Shown here: one piece after another, positions 1-7,045 of the stretch
Position numbering within the stretch: the stretch's first letter is position 1
Layout: each line of letters starts with the position of its first letter
Source of the DNA: Lentilactobacillus kribbianus
Lineage (GTDB): Bacteria > Bacillota > Bacilli > Lactobacillales > Lactobacillaceae
Assembly (NCBI RefSeq): GCF_013184075.1
Contig: NZ_JABEQQ010000002.1
Location: forward strand, 186,001 to 250,000
Direction of reading: 5' to 3'
DNA: 64,000 bases
Made by a program: the position numbers and the translations under genes
The notes under the pieces: model-generated
The model's input: only the letters and a program-made list of their open reading frames with translations
Told to the model about the DNA's origin: nothing
The model's database searches: none

Positions 1-34
1 TTTTGCCATTATGAGTTGATTAGGTTCTTTTTAA

Positions 35-54
35 GTCTGCTTAATCTGCTGATA
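35..54. repeat. 20-bp copy of the 3' part of the Rha-like gene
   Basis: Bases 35-54 are identical to 5015-5034 inside the Rha-like gene, and the match continues imperfectly for about 10 bases on one side. On the minus strand it would encode YQQIKQT followed at once by a stop. It is therefore probably a leftover of a duplicated or recombined gene end. Confidence 0.6.
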
Positions 55-57
55 AAA

Positions 58-82
58 GGGGTCGTAATTTGCGACTCCCTTT
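58..82 (-). terminator. Hairpin, possible minus-strand terminator
   Basis: GGGGTCG pairs with CGACTCC across a 6-7 base loop. On the minus strand it is followed by CTTTTA. A close relative of this hairpin (GGGGTCG/CGACCCC) lies at 7522-7542. The T-run is weak. Confidence 0.35.
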
Positions 83-367
83 AATTCACGGCGCTACTTT
101 TGGCGCTGGTGATTTCACTGCTTAATCTTGAACCACGAGGGAATAACGAATCGTTACACCTTTTTAGGGACTCCCAAATCTCCGCATTGATAAAAAATGT
201 TAACTTAGCTTAACAGCAAGGAGGTAAATTCTTCAAAATCTACCGATAACTACATATATTTACCTTTTTTATTTCCAACATTTTCCTACATTTTTACTTT
301 TTTGATTTCCATTAATTTCCAATAAAATTATACTGGCATTTCTGGCCGTATCCTTTGCGTAGTATGC

Positions 368-464
368 GTTACCGTCTGGCGTATAGTTAGCGTACTAAGT
401 AGCTTAACTAGTACGGTAAAAAGTAGCTCAATCAGTAACCTTAAATCTTATACAAGACGGTAAC
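368..464. repeat. 10-bp perfect inverted repeat, arms 87 bp apart
   Basis: GTTACCGTCT at 368-377 is the exact reverse complement of AGACGGTAAC at 455-464. The interval carries further GTA/TAC-rich half-sites such as GTACGGTAA. The right arm lies inside the 3' end of the small gene 441-620. This could be a protein-binding cluster or a hairpin; no function is shown. Confidence 0.45.
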
Positions 465-620
465 CATGTAAACTAAATTCACTCCGCTACTAATTAAATG
501 GGGTATGATTTTGAACACGTCTGCTCTTTCAATAAATTCATTAACTGATACATCTAAGTCAGCTAAATCAGAAACAGAATGGGCTACGTTAATTGATTTT
601 GTAAAAGTTTTTACTCTCAT
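441..620 (-). CDS. Small hypothetical protein, 59 aa
   Basis: An ATG at 620 follows AGAGGTAG on the minus strand and opens a 59-codon frame ending at TAA (441-443). The product begins MRVKTFTKSINVAHSV and contains VSVNEFIERADV. That pattern is loosely like the short DUF2758/Cse60-type proteins (a KVKxF start, then a VNEFL-like stretch), but I cannot confirm the family. It is the only gene seen downstream of the helicase gene and the iterons, where PICI-type satellites keep interference or packaging genes. Support comes from the ribosome-binding site and the compact reading frame; the function is unknown. Confidence 0.6.
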   Translation of the reverse strand: MRVKTFTKSINVAHSVSDLADLDVSVNEFIERADVFKIIPHLISSGVNLVYMVTVLYKI

Positions 621-673
621 GCGACTACCTCTTTTTAATTTCTCCGTTTTTTTAAAAGTTTAAACTTAAAAAT

Positions 674-774
674 ACGTGGTAACACGTGGTAACGTGGTAC
701 TTTCCTTGGTATATCAGTAATTACATACTAAACATATTAACGATTAGCGTGGTATAACGTGGTAACATGTGGTA
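674..774. repeat. Iteron cluster, candidate satellite replication origin
   Basis: Six copies of an 8-base iteron with consensus RYGTGGTA occur as two sets of three (674-700 and 747-774). They flank an AT-rich core of about 46 bp that contains CTTGGTATAT. The cluster lies directly 3' of the VapE-type helicase gene. In SaPI-type satellites the Rep helicase recognises iterons flanking an AT-rich stretch beside its own gene, so an origin is the best reading. An inverted second set lies at 8660-8749. Confidence 0.7.
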
Positions 775-795
775 TCTTTTCAATAATTATGATTA

Positions 796-2238
796 TTATT
801 GTTGGCTCTTTAACTGATTCATCATATCCGCATCAATTTTTCTTACATAAACCCGTTGAAAACGATTATTTATTTTTCTTCTAGACGCTTTCCAATCATC
901 TTCATTATCCATAATTAACTTAATTTTCTTTGCCTCGCTGTTGGTTCGACCGGTTAAATAGCGATCCACGGACTTATCGAAAACGACCGCCATAATTTCA
1001 GCCGATGAAGTCATTTGCATAGATTCTTTTTGGTTATCTAGTTTTTGGTCTAACCATTCTCCTAGGTCGTCCATATCGTCACCATTTTGATAACGTTGGT
1101 AATAGCTACGCTTGGTGTTGTTATTTAGTTCATTCCAGTTAGTCGGTACATCCATGTTGATGTAATCAAGAATAGCGTCTTTAACCGGATCAATTACTTG
1201 GGCTTCTTGCTGATAAACTTTAGCTTCTTGGATAGTCTGCTCGTCAAAATATAATGGTTCGCCAGCGTCCACCCAAGTCTTAACTTCTGCTAGTATTTGC
1301 AAAATGTCATCTTCATTAGGTTCAAGTGGGTTCTTAGTGGGGCGATTTACTCCGCATTTAATGGGGTAGAAACGTCTTTCACCCGTGGCATCTTTTAAGT
1401 AGTCTGTTTGGTTAGTCGTTCCAATAAAAACATTCTTGCGGGGATGATCGGTACTATAACGACCGTAACTAGCCCGATAACGATCAGAAACAGCACTGGT
1501 AAAGTTCTTCATACCTTCCAAATCTGTTTTCTTCATAGCGGATAATTCAGCAATTTCAACAATCCAACTCCCAATTAATAGCTGATAATCATCTTTACTT
1601 TTACCCATGTTCTTCATACTATCGGTGAAGTATTCCGGTGCTAGAATTCTGGTACTGGCGCTTTTTCCTAATCCTTGGCCACCCTCTAGAATAGGGATGA
1701 TGTCGAACTTGCAACCGGGATGATAAACTCGGCTAACCGCTCCAGCTAACCATTTGCGGGTAACGGTACGGGTGTAGTGGTTATTGTTAGCGCCTAAGTA
1801 GTCTATAAAATAAGTTTCGGCTCGTGGCTTGCCGTCCCATTTTTGGGCTTCAATTCGGCTCTTTAAAGGATTGATCTTATTTAATTGAGCAGTGGTCACT
1901 AGGGCATCCATGATAATATCTTGTGCAAAGGTTACTTGATAAACTCGATCTAGGTAAGAGCGAATAACCGCATTATCTGAATCAACTAGATAGCCTTTTT
2001 CTAGTCCTACTAAAGAATCGCTATGGGTTTTAATTAATTGACCTGAAAATTCATCATATTGGATTAAGTCACTTAAATGCTCATCATGCTTAAAAATCAG
2101 CTCTACATTAGTGATTGAGCTTTTATATAAACCGCCGTTAGTAGTTCGGCGTAATTGGTCTTGCCAATCATTAGCTGTATTAATCTTTTCATCACGTTTA
2201 GCACCTAATTCAGCTATTTCATCCGGTAATTTAACCAA
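796..2238 (-). CDS. VapE-family satellite replication helicase
   Basis: This 480-aa protein belongs to the virulence-associated E (VapE) P-loop helicases found in phage satellites and prophages. Residues 185-194 (EGGQGLGKSA) form Walker A, WIVEIAEL at 225-232 is the Walker B strand, FIGTTNQ at 271-277 is a sensor-like motif, and GERRF at 286-290 carries a likely arginine finger. The roughly 170-residue N-terminal part and the C-terminal tail have no motif I recognise. The gene overlaps the end of the prim-pol gene by 8 bases, so the two are probably translated together as the replication module. Iterons start about 20 bp past its stop. Helicase action at those iterons is inferred from SaPI Rep. 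Confidence 0.9.
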   Translation of the reverse strand: MVKLPDEIAELGAKRDEKINTANDWQDQLRRTTNGGLYKSSITNVELIFKHDEHLSDLIQYDEFSGQLIKTHSDSLVGLEKGYLVDSDNAVIRSYLDRVYQVTFAQDIIMDALVTTAQLNKINPLKSRIEAQKWDGKPRAETYFIDYLGANNNHYTRTVTRKWLAGAVSRVYHPGCKFDIIPILEGGQGLGKSASTRILAPEYFTDSMKNMGKSKDDYQLLIGSWIVEIAELSAMKKTDLEGMKNFTSAVSDRYRASYGRYSTDHPRKNVFIGTTNQTDYLKDATGERRFYPIKCGVNRPTKNPLEPNEDDILQILAEVKTWVDAGEPLYFDEQTIQEAKVYQQEAQVIDPVKDAILDYINMDVPTNWNELNNNTKRSYYQRYQNGDDMDDLGEWLDQKLDNQKESMQMTSSAEIMAVVFDKSVDRYLTGRTNSEAKKIKLIMDNEDDWKASRRKINNRFQRVYVRKIDADMMNQLKSQQ

Positions 2239-3028
2239 CTAGGCCACCTACTTTTTTACTTTCACGCTTCAAAATAGATTTAAAGACAGTATTCACTTCA
2301 TTATCTGGCAATGGGTCGGCTAGGGCACTATTAGCCATTAACAAGAAAGTGTAGGCGGTTTGAGAAGTGCATCCCGTAGCTAATATTTTACCGGCCAATT
2401 TAGTTAGCTCCGTATTCCGCTCGCCATTGTTAAAATTAGGCTGAATAATTTCATCTAATAATTTACCTGTCCACGTTTTAACGGTGGACTTATAACTGTA
2501 ATCACGGGATGAAGTAGGGTTAATACGGTGATTAATTTCATTGATAAGCCATTGAGGAGCTTCTTTTACATCTGTCCAGTTATTAATAGGCGTGTAATTA
2601 ATCCCGGATAATTTGCTAGGGGCTACGATAATATCATTTGTTTTTATTTCTACACCATCAAATAATTTAATAGTGTTGGGGTAGTTACTACTGGTATAAT
2701 TAAAGCTGTAAAAGTAATGAAGCCCCTTGTTGGGAGTCATTTCGATATAGGTATCTTCTGGCAAATGTTTACCTTGTTTGGATAACTTGGCCATTAATTC
2801 AATCCCATTCGTTCCGTTCTCGTGTCGGTCAATGTCTACCACGATTAAGCCGGCATTTCGTAACAGAATGCCCACATTATTGTTATTACTAGTTTGTAAC
2901 TGCTGAAACGTTTCTAGGCTAGTAGTAGCATTTTTGAACCCCTGCTGTTTGTTAGTAGGGGTTTTACTATTGGTAGCTAGTGGGAAAACAGAAAAACCTT
3001 GGTTAAATAATTCCTGTAATTGATTCAT
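2231..3028 (-). CDS. Prim-pol type DNA primase/polymerase
   Basis: The product is 265 aa if started at the ATG at 3028, which follows GAGGTAAATAAA; a longer reading to 3076 would run into the upstream gene and has no ribosome-binding site. It matches the bifunctional primase-polymerase N-terminal domain. VVDIDRH (63-69) supplies the metal-binding aspartates D65 and D67, KGLHYFY (101-107) the histidine motif, and DGVEIKTNDIIVAPS (124-138) the third motif. The C-terminal 80 residues resemble the primase C-terminal helical domain. It would make primers for satellite replication with the VapE helicase next to it. Family assignment is firm; activity is inferred. Confidence 0.88.
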   Translation of the reverse strand: MNQLQELFNQGFSVFPLATNSKTPTNKQQGFKNATTSLETFQQLQTSNNNNVGILLRNAGLIVVDIDRHENGTNGIELMAKLSKQGKHLPEDTYIEMTPNKGLHYFYSFNYTSSNYPNTIKLFDGVEIKTNDIIVAPSKLSGINYTPINNWTDVKEAPQWLINEINHRINPTSSRDYSYKSTVKTWTGKLLDEIIQPNFNNGERNTELTKLAGKILATGCTSQTAYTFLLMANSALADPLPDNEVNTVFKSILKRESKKVGGLVG

Positions 3029-3047
3029 TTTATTTACCTCATTTAAT

Positions 3048-3347
3048 TTAATCCATGTGCAAAGTTTCAAGTTCACAACTCAAAGTATCTAATTCACTAC
3101 TGGTATGACGTGCATTAGATTGTAAATACTTCAAGACGTTTTCTAATTGAAGAAGCAAATAATCATTTGCTTGCATAACTCTTTTAGTTTGTTCATCATT
3201 TACAGCGCTGTAGTCTACAACAATTTCACGTTTATCTAACAAATCGTCAATCATCTCAATTACATAGGCTGAACCATTCACCGATTCGCTTAAAGATTTT
3301 GCCTGCTCGGAAAGATTAGTAATTTTTAAGTCCATAATGTTATTCAT
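3048..3347 (-). CDS. Hypothetical satellite protein, 99 aa
   Basis: This short, acidic and helical protein begins MNNIMDLKITNLSEQ; MDLK at 3335 is an alternative start. It contains the leucine-rich run YLLLQLENVLKYLQ and ends ELDTLSCELETLHMD, so it is probably a coiled coil. The start overlaps the stop of the upstream gene by 8 bases with GGTGATTTAG ahead, which points to translational coupling. It lies between two other small unknown genes and the primase gene, where satellites often keep accessory replication or phage-interference genes. No recognised domain. Confidence 0.7.
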   Translation of the reverse strand: MNNIMDLKITNLSEQAKSLSESVNGSAYVIEMIDDLLDKREIVVDYSAVNDEQTKRVMQANDYLLLQLENVLKYLQSNARHTSSELDTLSCELETLHMD

Positions 3348-3681
3348 CTAAATCACCGCCATTTTCTAAGCTGACTAGGGTAGTTTTGATTGTTTCTTGT
3401 AAACTTCTTAGCCAGCGGTCATTATCCCAAAGCCGATCAGATAGACCGACAATCATTGTCTTACATTGATAAATAGTATTTGACCATTCATCTAATAGAC
3501 TTTCTAAGTCTTCTGAAGATAACTTTAACGGGTTAACCGGATCTGTAAAGTGGTCTAATCCTTTACCAGCTAGATCAAATGATGAGGTAATAAACTCCTC
3601 GTAGCGAACAAAGTTTTCCAAATTCCGTTGTGTATCTTTCAAATTGCTAATTAATTCAATTTTATTAATGTTTTTAGTCAT
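3340..3681 (-). CDS. Hypothetical satellite protein, 113 aa
   Basis: The start ATG at 3681 follows AAGAGGAGAAAACACAATT, a good ribosome-binding site. The protein is acidic and probably all helical (MTKNINKIELISNLKD at the front, SLENGGDLDE at the end), with a tryptophan-bearing middle (LLDEWSNTIY, RLWDNDRWLR). I recognise no family. Its size and helical character resemble its neighbours 3048-3347 and 3839-4201, so these three may be diverged members of one structural type; that is inference from composition only. Confidence 0.7.
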   Translation of the reverse strand: MTKNINKIELISNLKDTQRNLENFVRYEEFITSSFDLAGKGLDHFTDPVNPLKLSSEDLESLLDEWSNTIYQCKTMIVGLSDRLWDNDRWLRSLQETIKTTLVSLENGGDLDE

Positions 3682-3713
3682 AATTGTGTTTTCTCCTCTT
3701 ATTCGGTTACAAT

Positions 3714-3795
3714 AAAAGGCGCATTACGCATATCTCAATGCAGTTGATAGGCTGGTACTCGCCAAAGTAAACCAGTCTATTTTTTTGCGCCTTTT
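3714..3795 (+). ncRNA. Candidate structured RNA, antisense to the small-gene operon
   Basis: AAAAGGCGCA (3714-3723) pairs perfectly with TGCGCCTTTT (3786-3795). Inside, ATAGGCTGGT (3747-3756) pairs with ACCAGTCTAT (3771-3780), and a short GCAT/ATGC hairpin sits between, giving a three-way junction. The inner helix needs a G-U pair on the plus strand and would have a C/A mismatch on the minus strand, so the plus strand folds better. It ends in GCGCCTTTTTG like a terminator. It fills most of the 157-base gap between two leftward genes. Confidence 0.45.
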
Positions 3796-3838
3796 TGTCA
3801 TCGTTAATTACCTATCCTTAGTTAAAAATATTAAAATG

Positions 3839-4201
3839 CTACTTAACTTGTAGTAATTTGTAACGTCGGTTGATTTTGCGGATGTTTGACTTGATTACTG
3901 CTAAGTTTTCTTCAGCACTTTGGGCAATGTCATCATTCTTATTAATAAGTTCAACTAGGCGCTTTGTGGTTTGCTTTAATTGCCATTCCTCAAGACCACG
4001 GTAATCATCTAAATACTTTAATTGGGCTTCAATTTGAGGCTGTAATTCATTTAATACATAATCACTAGCAACAGCGTTCATTTTGGCTAATCCGTTGGCC
4101 TGAACCATTAACTTAAAGATTTTGTCGTCCAGTTGTGCAAAGGCGTTAACCACCTCGTTAGGGTAAATGTAATCTGTCAGTTGATTAGTTGAAGAAGTCA
4201 T
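3839..4201 (-). CDS. Hypothetical satellite protein, 120 aa
   Basis: The ATG at 4201 follows AGGAGGACTTTATTA. The protein is predicted mostly helical (LNELQPQIEAQLKYLDDY, EENLAVIKSNIRKINRRY) with a basic C-terminus ending YKLLQVK, so a coiled-coil or nucleic-acid-associated role is possible. No family is recognised. It sits 13 bases after the 35-aa membrane peptide gene in the same leftward operon. Confidence 0.7.
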   Translation of the reverse strand: MTSSTNQLTDYIYPNEVVNAFAQLDDKIFKLMVQANGLAKMNAVASDYVLNELQPQIEAQLKYLDDYRGLEEWQLKQTTKRLVELINKNDDIAQSAEENLAVIKSNIRKINRRYKLLQVK

Positions 4202-4214
4202 TAATAAAGTCCTC

Positions 4215-4322
4215 CTAGCTATGGAATTGCTTGCTGTAACGTCCCAATAAAATGCCTAATACTAGGGGAGTTCCTAACAGCAATATCCCAGCGAATAACT
4301 TACCTAAAATTAGATATAACAT
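4215..4322 (-). CDS. 35-aa single-span membrane peptide
   Basis: TTAGGAGGAAAAGGCT precedes the ATG at 4322 and the frame closes at TAG (4215-4217). The peptide starts MLYLILGKLFAGILLLG and ends LGRYSKQFHS: one hydrophobic span of about 27 residues followed by a short positively charged tail, hence probably cytoplasm-facing at the C-terminus. It fits tightly between two genes, with the Shine-Dalgarno sequence overlapping the upstream stop and its own stop abutting the next Shine-Dalgarno sequence. That spacing is the main evidence that it is real. A holin-like or toxin-like role is conceivable but unsupported. Confidence 0.65.
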   Translation of the reverse strand: MLYLILGKLFAGILLLGTPLVLGILLGRYSKQFHS

Positions 4323-4334
4323 AGCCTTTTCCTC

Positions 4335-4595
4335 CTAATTAGTTTCACCGATTACCGGGATGATTTTATCTTTTAGACCATAATAAGTAGTCTGCAGATC
4401 CCGTCGTGAGCCGTTTAAATTAATCTGGATACTTCTGGCCAAAGTCGTGATGTTGTCCACCTGATTATCTTTTAATCTTCCTTGGTTAACGGCTTCATTT
4501 ACCCATGTTACTAGCTGGTCTAGTTCTTGACTGACGGCGAATAAATTACGGTCACTTCTGTATAAATGATTTAACTCATCATTAAAATTATTCAT
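4335..4595 (-). CDS. Hypothetical satellite protein, 86 aa
   Basis: The start is either ATG at 4595 (MNNFNDELNHLYRSD) or GTG at 4604; the ribosome-binding site is weak (AAGAAAGAAGTG), and I prefer the ATG. The protein is small and mostly helical, with a DNLFAVSQELDQL-like front half and ends KIIPVIGETN. No recognised domain. It follows the excisionase-like gene, with a 14-mer repeat hairpin between them. Confidence 0.65.
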   Translation of the reverse strand: MNNFNDELNHLYRSDRNLFAVSQELDQLVTWVNEAVNQGRLKDNQVDNITTLARSIQINLNGSRRDLQTTYYGLKDKIIPVIGETN

Positions 4596-4644
4596 GTTGT
4601 TCACTTCTTTCTTATGGGGTAGTTACCATATGAACATTTAACAA

Positions 4645-4660
4645 ATGCCTTGCGCCGGCA
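4645..4660. repeat. ATGCCTTGCGCCGG repeat, copy 1
   Basis: The 14-mer ATGCCTTGCGCCGG at 4645-4658 recurs exactly at 8836-8849, just ahead of the integrase start. With the next two bases it forms the hairpin ATGCC/GGCAT. A weaker relative (ATGCCTTGGTACCGGC) is at 10174-10189. This copy lies just 3' of the excisionase-like gene. Confidence 0.6.
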
Positions 4661-4667
4661 TACTGAT

Positions 4668-4943
4668 TTATATTTGGTGTTCGTTGTAAAATCTATCCGC
4701 TTCCTTTTGGCTAATTCGTTGAACTCCGTTAACTAGGGATGGACGTAATCCTTGTTTGATGAATTTATTAAGGGTATTGGGGGAGATGTGCATATATTCA
4801 GCGGTCTCCGATAATGTCATCCATGGTCTAAAACTTTGTTGTTGTGAAGCCTGCTTAAAAGCATCTTGGGCGCTAACTAACATAAGTTGTTGTAGTTGCT
4901 TTAATGTTTTTTCTGAAAGCTCCAATGGTACTGAAATCGCCAT
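4668..4943 (-). CDS. Excisionase/AlpA-like HTH protein
   Basis: The protein is 91 aa with a strong AAGGAGGTTTAAATT ahead of its ATG. Residues 41-66 (WMTLSETAEYMHISPNTLNK onward) are a MerR-type winged helix-turn-helix of the HTH_17 kind, followed by the usual wing and K/R contacts (VNGVQRISQKEADRFY). In phage satellites proteins of this type act as excisionase or as an AlpA-like activator controlling int. The N-terminal 40 residues are a predicted amphipathic helix. Position in the early leftward operon after the Rha-like gene fits either role; which one is not visible. Confidence 0.8.
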   Translation of the reverse strand: MAISVPLELSEKTLKQLQQLMLVSAQDAFKQASQQQSFRPWMTLSETAEYMHISPNTLNKFIKQGLRPSLVNGVQRISQKEADRFYNEHQI

Positions 4944-4956
4944 AATTTAAACCTCC

Positions 4957-5631
4957 TTAAGCATTGACTGGCATAGATAACTGGATTTGATAAATAACGC
5001 CTTTGTTCTTTAAGGTCTGCTTAATCTGCTGATAATCATAATTTAGAGTAAGCAGGGCAATTATTAGATTCTTAACCTTATTGACGGCATCCCGCTCTTT
5101 AACACTTAGGTATTGAGTTAAACTCCGGTATTGGGGGATGTTTCGCTCTTTTCTTAACTGATTAGCATTAACGCCAAGGGCTTGCTTATAGATAAGCCTG
5201 TTAAGATTAGAATAGATATACTTATTATCAGCCAATGAACTAGCCTTAATGGCATCTCCCAAATCCTTAGAAACTACTTTGCCTTGATCGTAACTGATTC
5301 GCATTCTAGCAATTTCATCCCGCATATCACAAAAGGCGTCTACTAAGGCAACTTTAAAATTCTCAACACGTTCTGTATTTCTTAAAAGTGTTAGTAACAA
5401 AATCGCCTGTTTTTCGTTTAATATGAAAGTTTTTTCTTTATTGTCTGCGATTTTAAATCGCACTGGAGCTGACCTTTGTAGCTTTTTCATTTTTCTATTA
5501 ATTACTTTATTTACTGAACGATGTTGGATTCCCGCATACTCGGCAATAATATCGCTAGTCGTATATGGTTCAGCGTTCACATCGTTAGAATTTAGAAATA
5601 CTAGTTTGTCAGTCATGAAATTAAAGTCCAT
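4957..5631 (-). CDS. Rha-family phage regulatory protein
   Basis: The protein is 224 aa. The first ~120 residues show the pRha pattern: YTTSDIIAEYAGIQHRSV, an INRKMKKLQR basic stretch, FILNEKQAILLLTLLRNTER and LVDAFCDMRDEIARM. The C-terminal half is a separate helical domain (LRKERNIPQYRSLTQYLSVK) seen in phage antirepressor-like proteins. Such proteins are phage or satellite regulators thought to act on early gene expression or as antirepressors. The start at 5631 follows AAAGGATGG. Part of its 3' end is repeated at 35-54. Confidence 0.82.
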   Translation of the reverse strand: MDFNFMTDKLVFLNSNDVNAEPYTTSDIIAEYAGIQHRSVNKVINRKMKKLQRSAPVRFKIADNKEKTFILNEKQAILLLTLLRNTERVENFKVALVDAFCDMRDEIARMRISYDQGKVVSKDLGDAIKASSLADNKYIYSNLNRLIYKQALGVNANQLRKERNIPQYRSLTQYLSVKERDAVNKVKNLIIALLTLNYDYQQIKQTLKNKGVIYQIQLSMPVNA

Positions 5632-5659
5632 AATATAGCCATCCTTTCAATAATTTACT

Positions 5660-5690
5660 AGCTCGCTGGCTTATGCTGGCGGGCTTTTTT
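5660..5690 (+). terminator. Rho-independent terminator reading rightward
   Basis: AGCTCGCTGGC pairs with GCTGGCGGGCT (with three G-U pairs) and is followed by TTTTTT on the plus strand. It lies between two leftward genes, so it faces against the operon. It may stop antisense transcription from entering the Cro/CI control region. Confidence 0.6.
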
Positions 5691-5694
5691 GCGT

Positions 5695-5877
5695 TTAAAC
5701 GTGTAATTCTTTGGTAAGTTCATCAATCGCCTTTAGTACTCGTTCTTTGCGTTCGTCGTTTAACGGTGTCCGCAACCAAACTGAAAAGCGACTATCCGAA
5801 ATGCCTACTTTTTCTGCAACTTCCCAATTTCTTAAACGTGCTTGCTTAATTTTTGTTCTAATAGTATTATTTGACAA
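5695..5877 (-). CDS. Cro-like HTH regulator, 60 aa
   Basis: The best start is TTG at 5877, placed 7 bases after AGGGGAG; a GTG at 5916 would overlap the operator. The product starts SNNTIRTKIKQARLRNW and has a compact HTH (NWEVAEKVGISDSRFSVW) followed by a short helix, like small phage regulators that oppose CI. It is transcribed divergently from the CI-like repressor gene across a 160-bp control region with three copies of a 9-base operator candidate, which supports a genetic-switch role. Confidence 0.75.
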   Translation of the reverse strand: MSNNTIRTKIKQARLRNWEVAEKVGISDSRFSVWLRTPLNDERKERVLKAIDELTKELHV

Positions 5878-5906
5878 TTTTATCTCCCCTTCACTTTCTG
5901 ATTTTT

Positions 5907-6006
5907 TAGTGAACACTATTTAATTAAAAATATATTTTTAATGGACAAATAAATCTTAATTTATTGTTCACTATATGTCAATAATAAAAATCATTGATGT
6001 TCTCTA
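5907..6006. promoter_or_regulatory. Divergent Cro/CI control region with three operator candidates
   Basis: TAGTGAACA at 5907-5915, its reverse complement TGTTCACTA at 5965-5973, and the variant TGTTCTCTA at 5998-6006 form three half-site copies. The third lies inside the spacer of the rightward promoter TTGATG (5994-5999), 17 bases, TATTAT (6017-6022), so a repressor bound there would block the CI gene's own promoter. The leftward promoter is probably around TTGTCC near 5945. Confidence 0.6.
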
Positions 6007-6039
6007 AAAAAGCATATATTATAAAAGGGAGGTGAGTTT

Positions 6040-6945
6040 ATGGATTCCAAAATAAAATCAAATATTCCTGAGTTCTTAAAGGAAAAAGGTATTACGGTTA
6101 GCGAGTTAAGTAAGGGAACGGGATTATCTAGAACTACATTAACTGATTTGAGCAAATCAGAATACATCCCGAATAAAACTAGGATTGAAACATTAACTAA
6201 AATATCTGAATATCTTAATATTCCAATGGTTAATTTCTTTGGGATTAAAGAAGTTGGATTTGAATTAATAGAAAATTTTAGAATTTATGATGATAACTTT
6301 TTAGCAAGCAAATCGAAGCATATAAAAAAAATAGTAAATAGCAGAAAAAATGTTTCCGCCGAACCTAGAATTATCTTAGGCATAGCGTTCTTAAAAGATG
6401 CAAAAAGCGAAGATTATAAAAGTGAACAAGGCATTTATCCTACCGCTTACTTAGGTATTGAAGGAGATTATTTAAGGTTTCAATTATTGTCCAAAATGGA
6501 TCGAAGATTAATTGCTTCTTCCATTGAGGCAATAGGAGGATCAATGGAAATTTTAGATGGTAAATTTTTAACGGAAGATAACTTATATTTAAAAAATTCA
6601 TCTGAACCTAAAGAATTATATGAGCGCACGGTTTATTCTCCTAAAACTGCTGATACTTTTCTAAATTTAATTTTAAGAATTCCATTTTTTAAAAATCTAT
6701 CATCTGAATTAACTATTCCCAATCAAGAAAAAAGTTTTGTAACGAAGATTGAAGTAGCATATTCAATAATTAGATTTGCTAAAGAACCTAAACAATCTCA
6801 AAAAAATAATTTAAGCCAGTTTTACATTAAAGAAGACTCTCAAGGATTTATACAAGAACGAGGTAGTTATTTAGCTGCCGAGATTGCGAGCGCTATTTTA
6901 AATAACGATGATTTGTTTGATGTACTGGATAGTAAAAATAACTAA
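6040..6945 (+). CDS. CI-like satellite repressor
   Basis: The protein is 301 aa with a GGGAGGTGAGTTT ribosome-binding site. Residues about 13-58 are an XRE-type helix-turn-helix (ITVSELSKGTGLSRTTLTDL). The remaining 240 residues carry neither a LexA/S24 autocleavage motif nor an HExxH ImmA-type peptidase motif, and I recognise no domain. It is probably the master repressor, analogous in position to SaPI Stl: same direction as int, divergent from the early operon. Long non-peptidase C-terminal domains in such repressors sense a helper-phage protein in known satellites; that is inference here. Confidence 0.8.
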   Translation: MDSKIKSNIPEFLKEKGITVSELSKGTGLSRTTLTDLSKSEYIPNKTRIETLTKISEYLNIPMVNFFGIKEVGFELIENFRIYDDNFLASKSKHIKKIVNSRKNVSAEPRIILGIAFLKDAKSEDYKSEQGIYPTAYLGIEGDYLRFQLLSKMDRRLIASSIEAIGGSMEILDGKFLTEDNLYLKNSSEPKELYERTVYSPKTADTFLNLILRIPFFKNLSSELTIPNQEKSFVTKIEVAYSIIRFAKEPKQSQKNNLSQFYIKEDSQGFIQERGSYLAAEIASAILNNDDLFDVLDSKNN

Positions 6946-6981
6946 GCAATTAGAATATATGAATAATTTCATACTAAAAAA

Positions 6982-7002
6982 CACTAACCATATAGGATAG
7001 TG
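6982..7002. repeat. CCATATA-loop hairpin, copy 1
   Basis: CACTA and TAGTG flank a loop containing CCATATA. A related, stronger hairpin with the same CCATATA loop is at 7569-7593, and both are preceded by a run of A. Each is followed by ACGTC and AAATC, the start of the repeated leader motif. Confidence 0.5.
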
Positions 7003-7045
7003 CTTTAACGTCAACAAATCGATTAACTTACAAGGAATGAATAAG

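Larger units (their letters stand above)
1..440. other. Non-coding left edge of the satellite
   Basis: I see no convincing gene in this stretch. It holds a hairpin with arms GGGGTCG/CGACTCC at 58-78, a 20-base copy of the 3' end of the Rha-like gene at 35-54, a GGAGG at 222-226 with no start codon behind it, and one arm of a 10-bp inverted repeat at 368-377. It may be regulatory DNA or decayed coding sequence near the satellite's packaging-side end, which lies outside the window. Confidence 0.5.

Noticed and set aside
220-270. Small gene after AAGGAGG at 220-226
   Set aside because: No ATG, GTG or TTG at usable distance; the GGTAAAT/ATTTACC pairing here is more likely a weak hairpin.
674-774. 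CRISPR array
   Set aside because: Repeats are 8 bases, spaced 8-11 bases, without spacers of regular length and without cas genes. Iterons explain them better.
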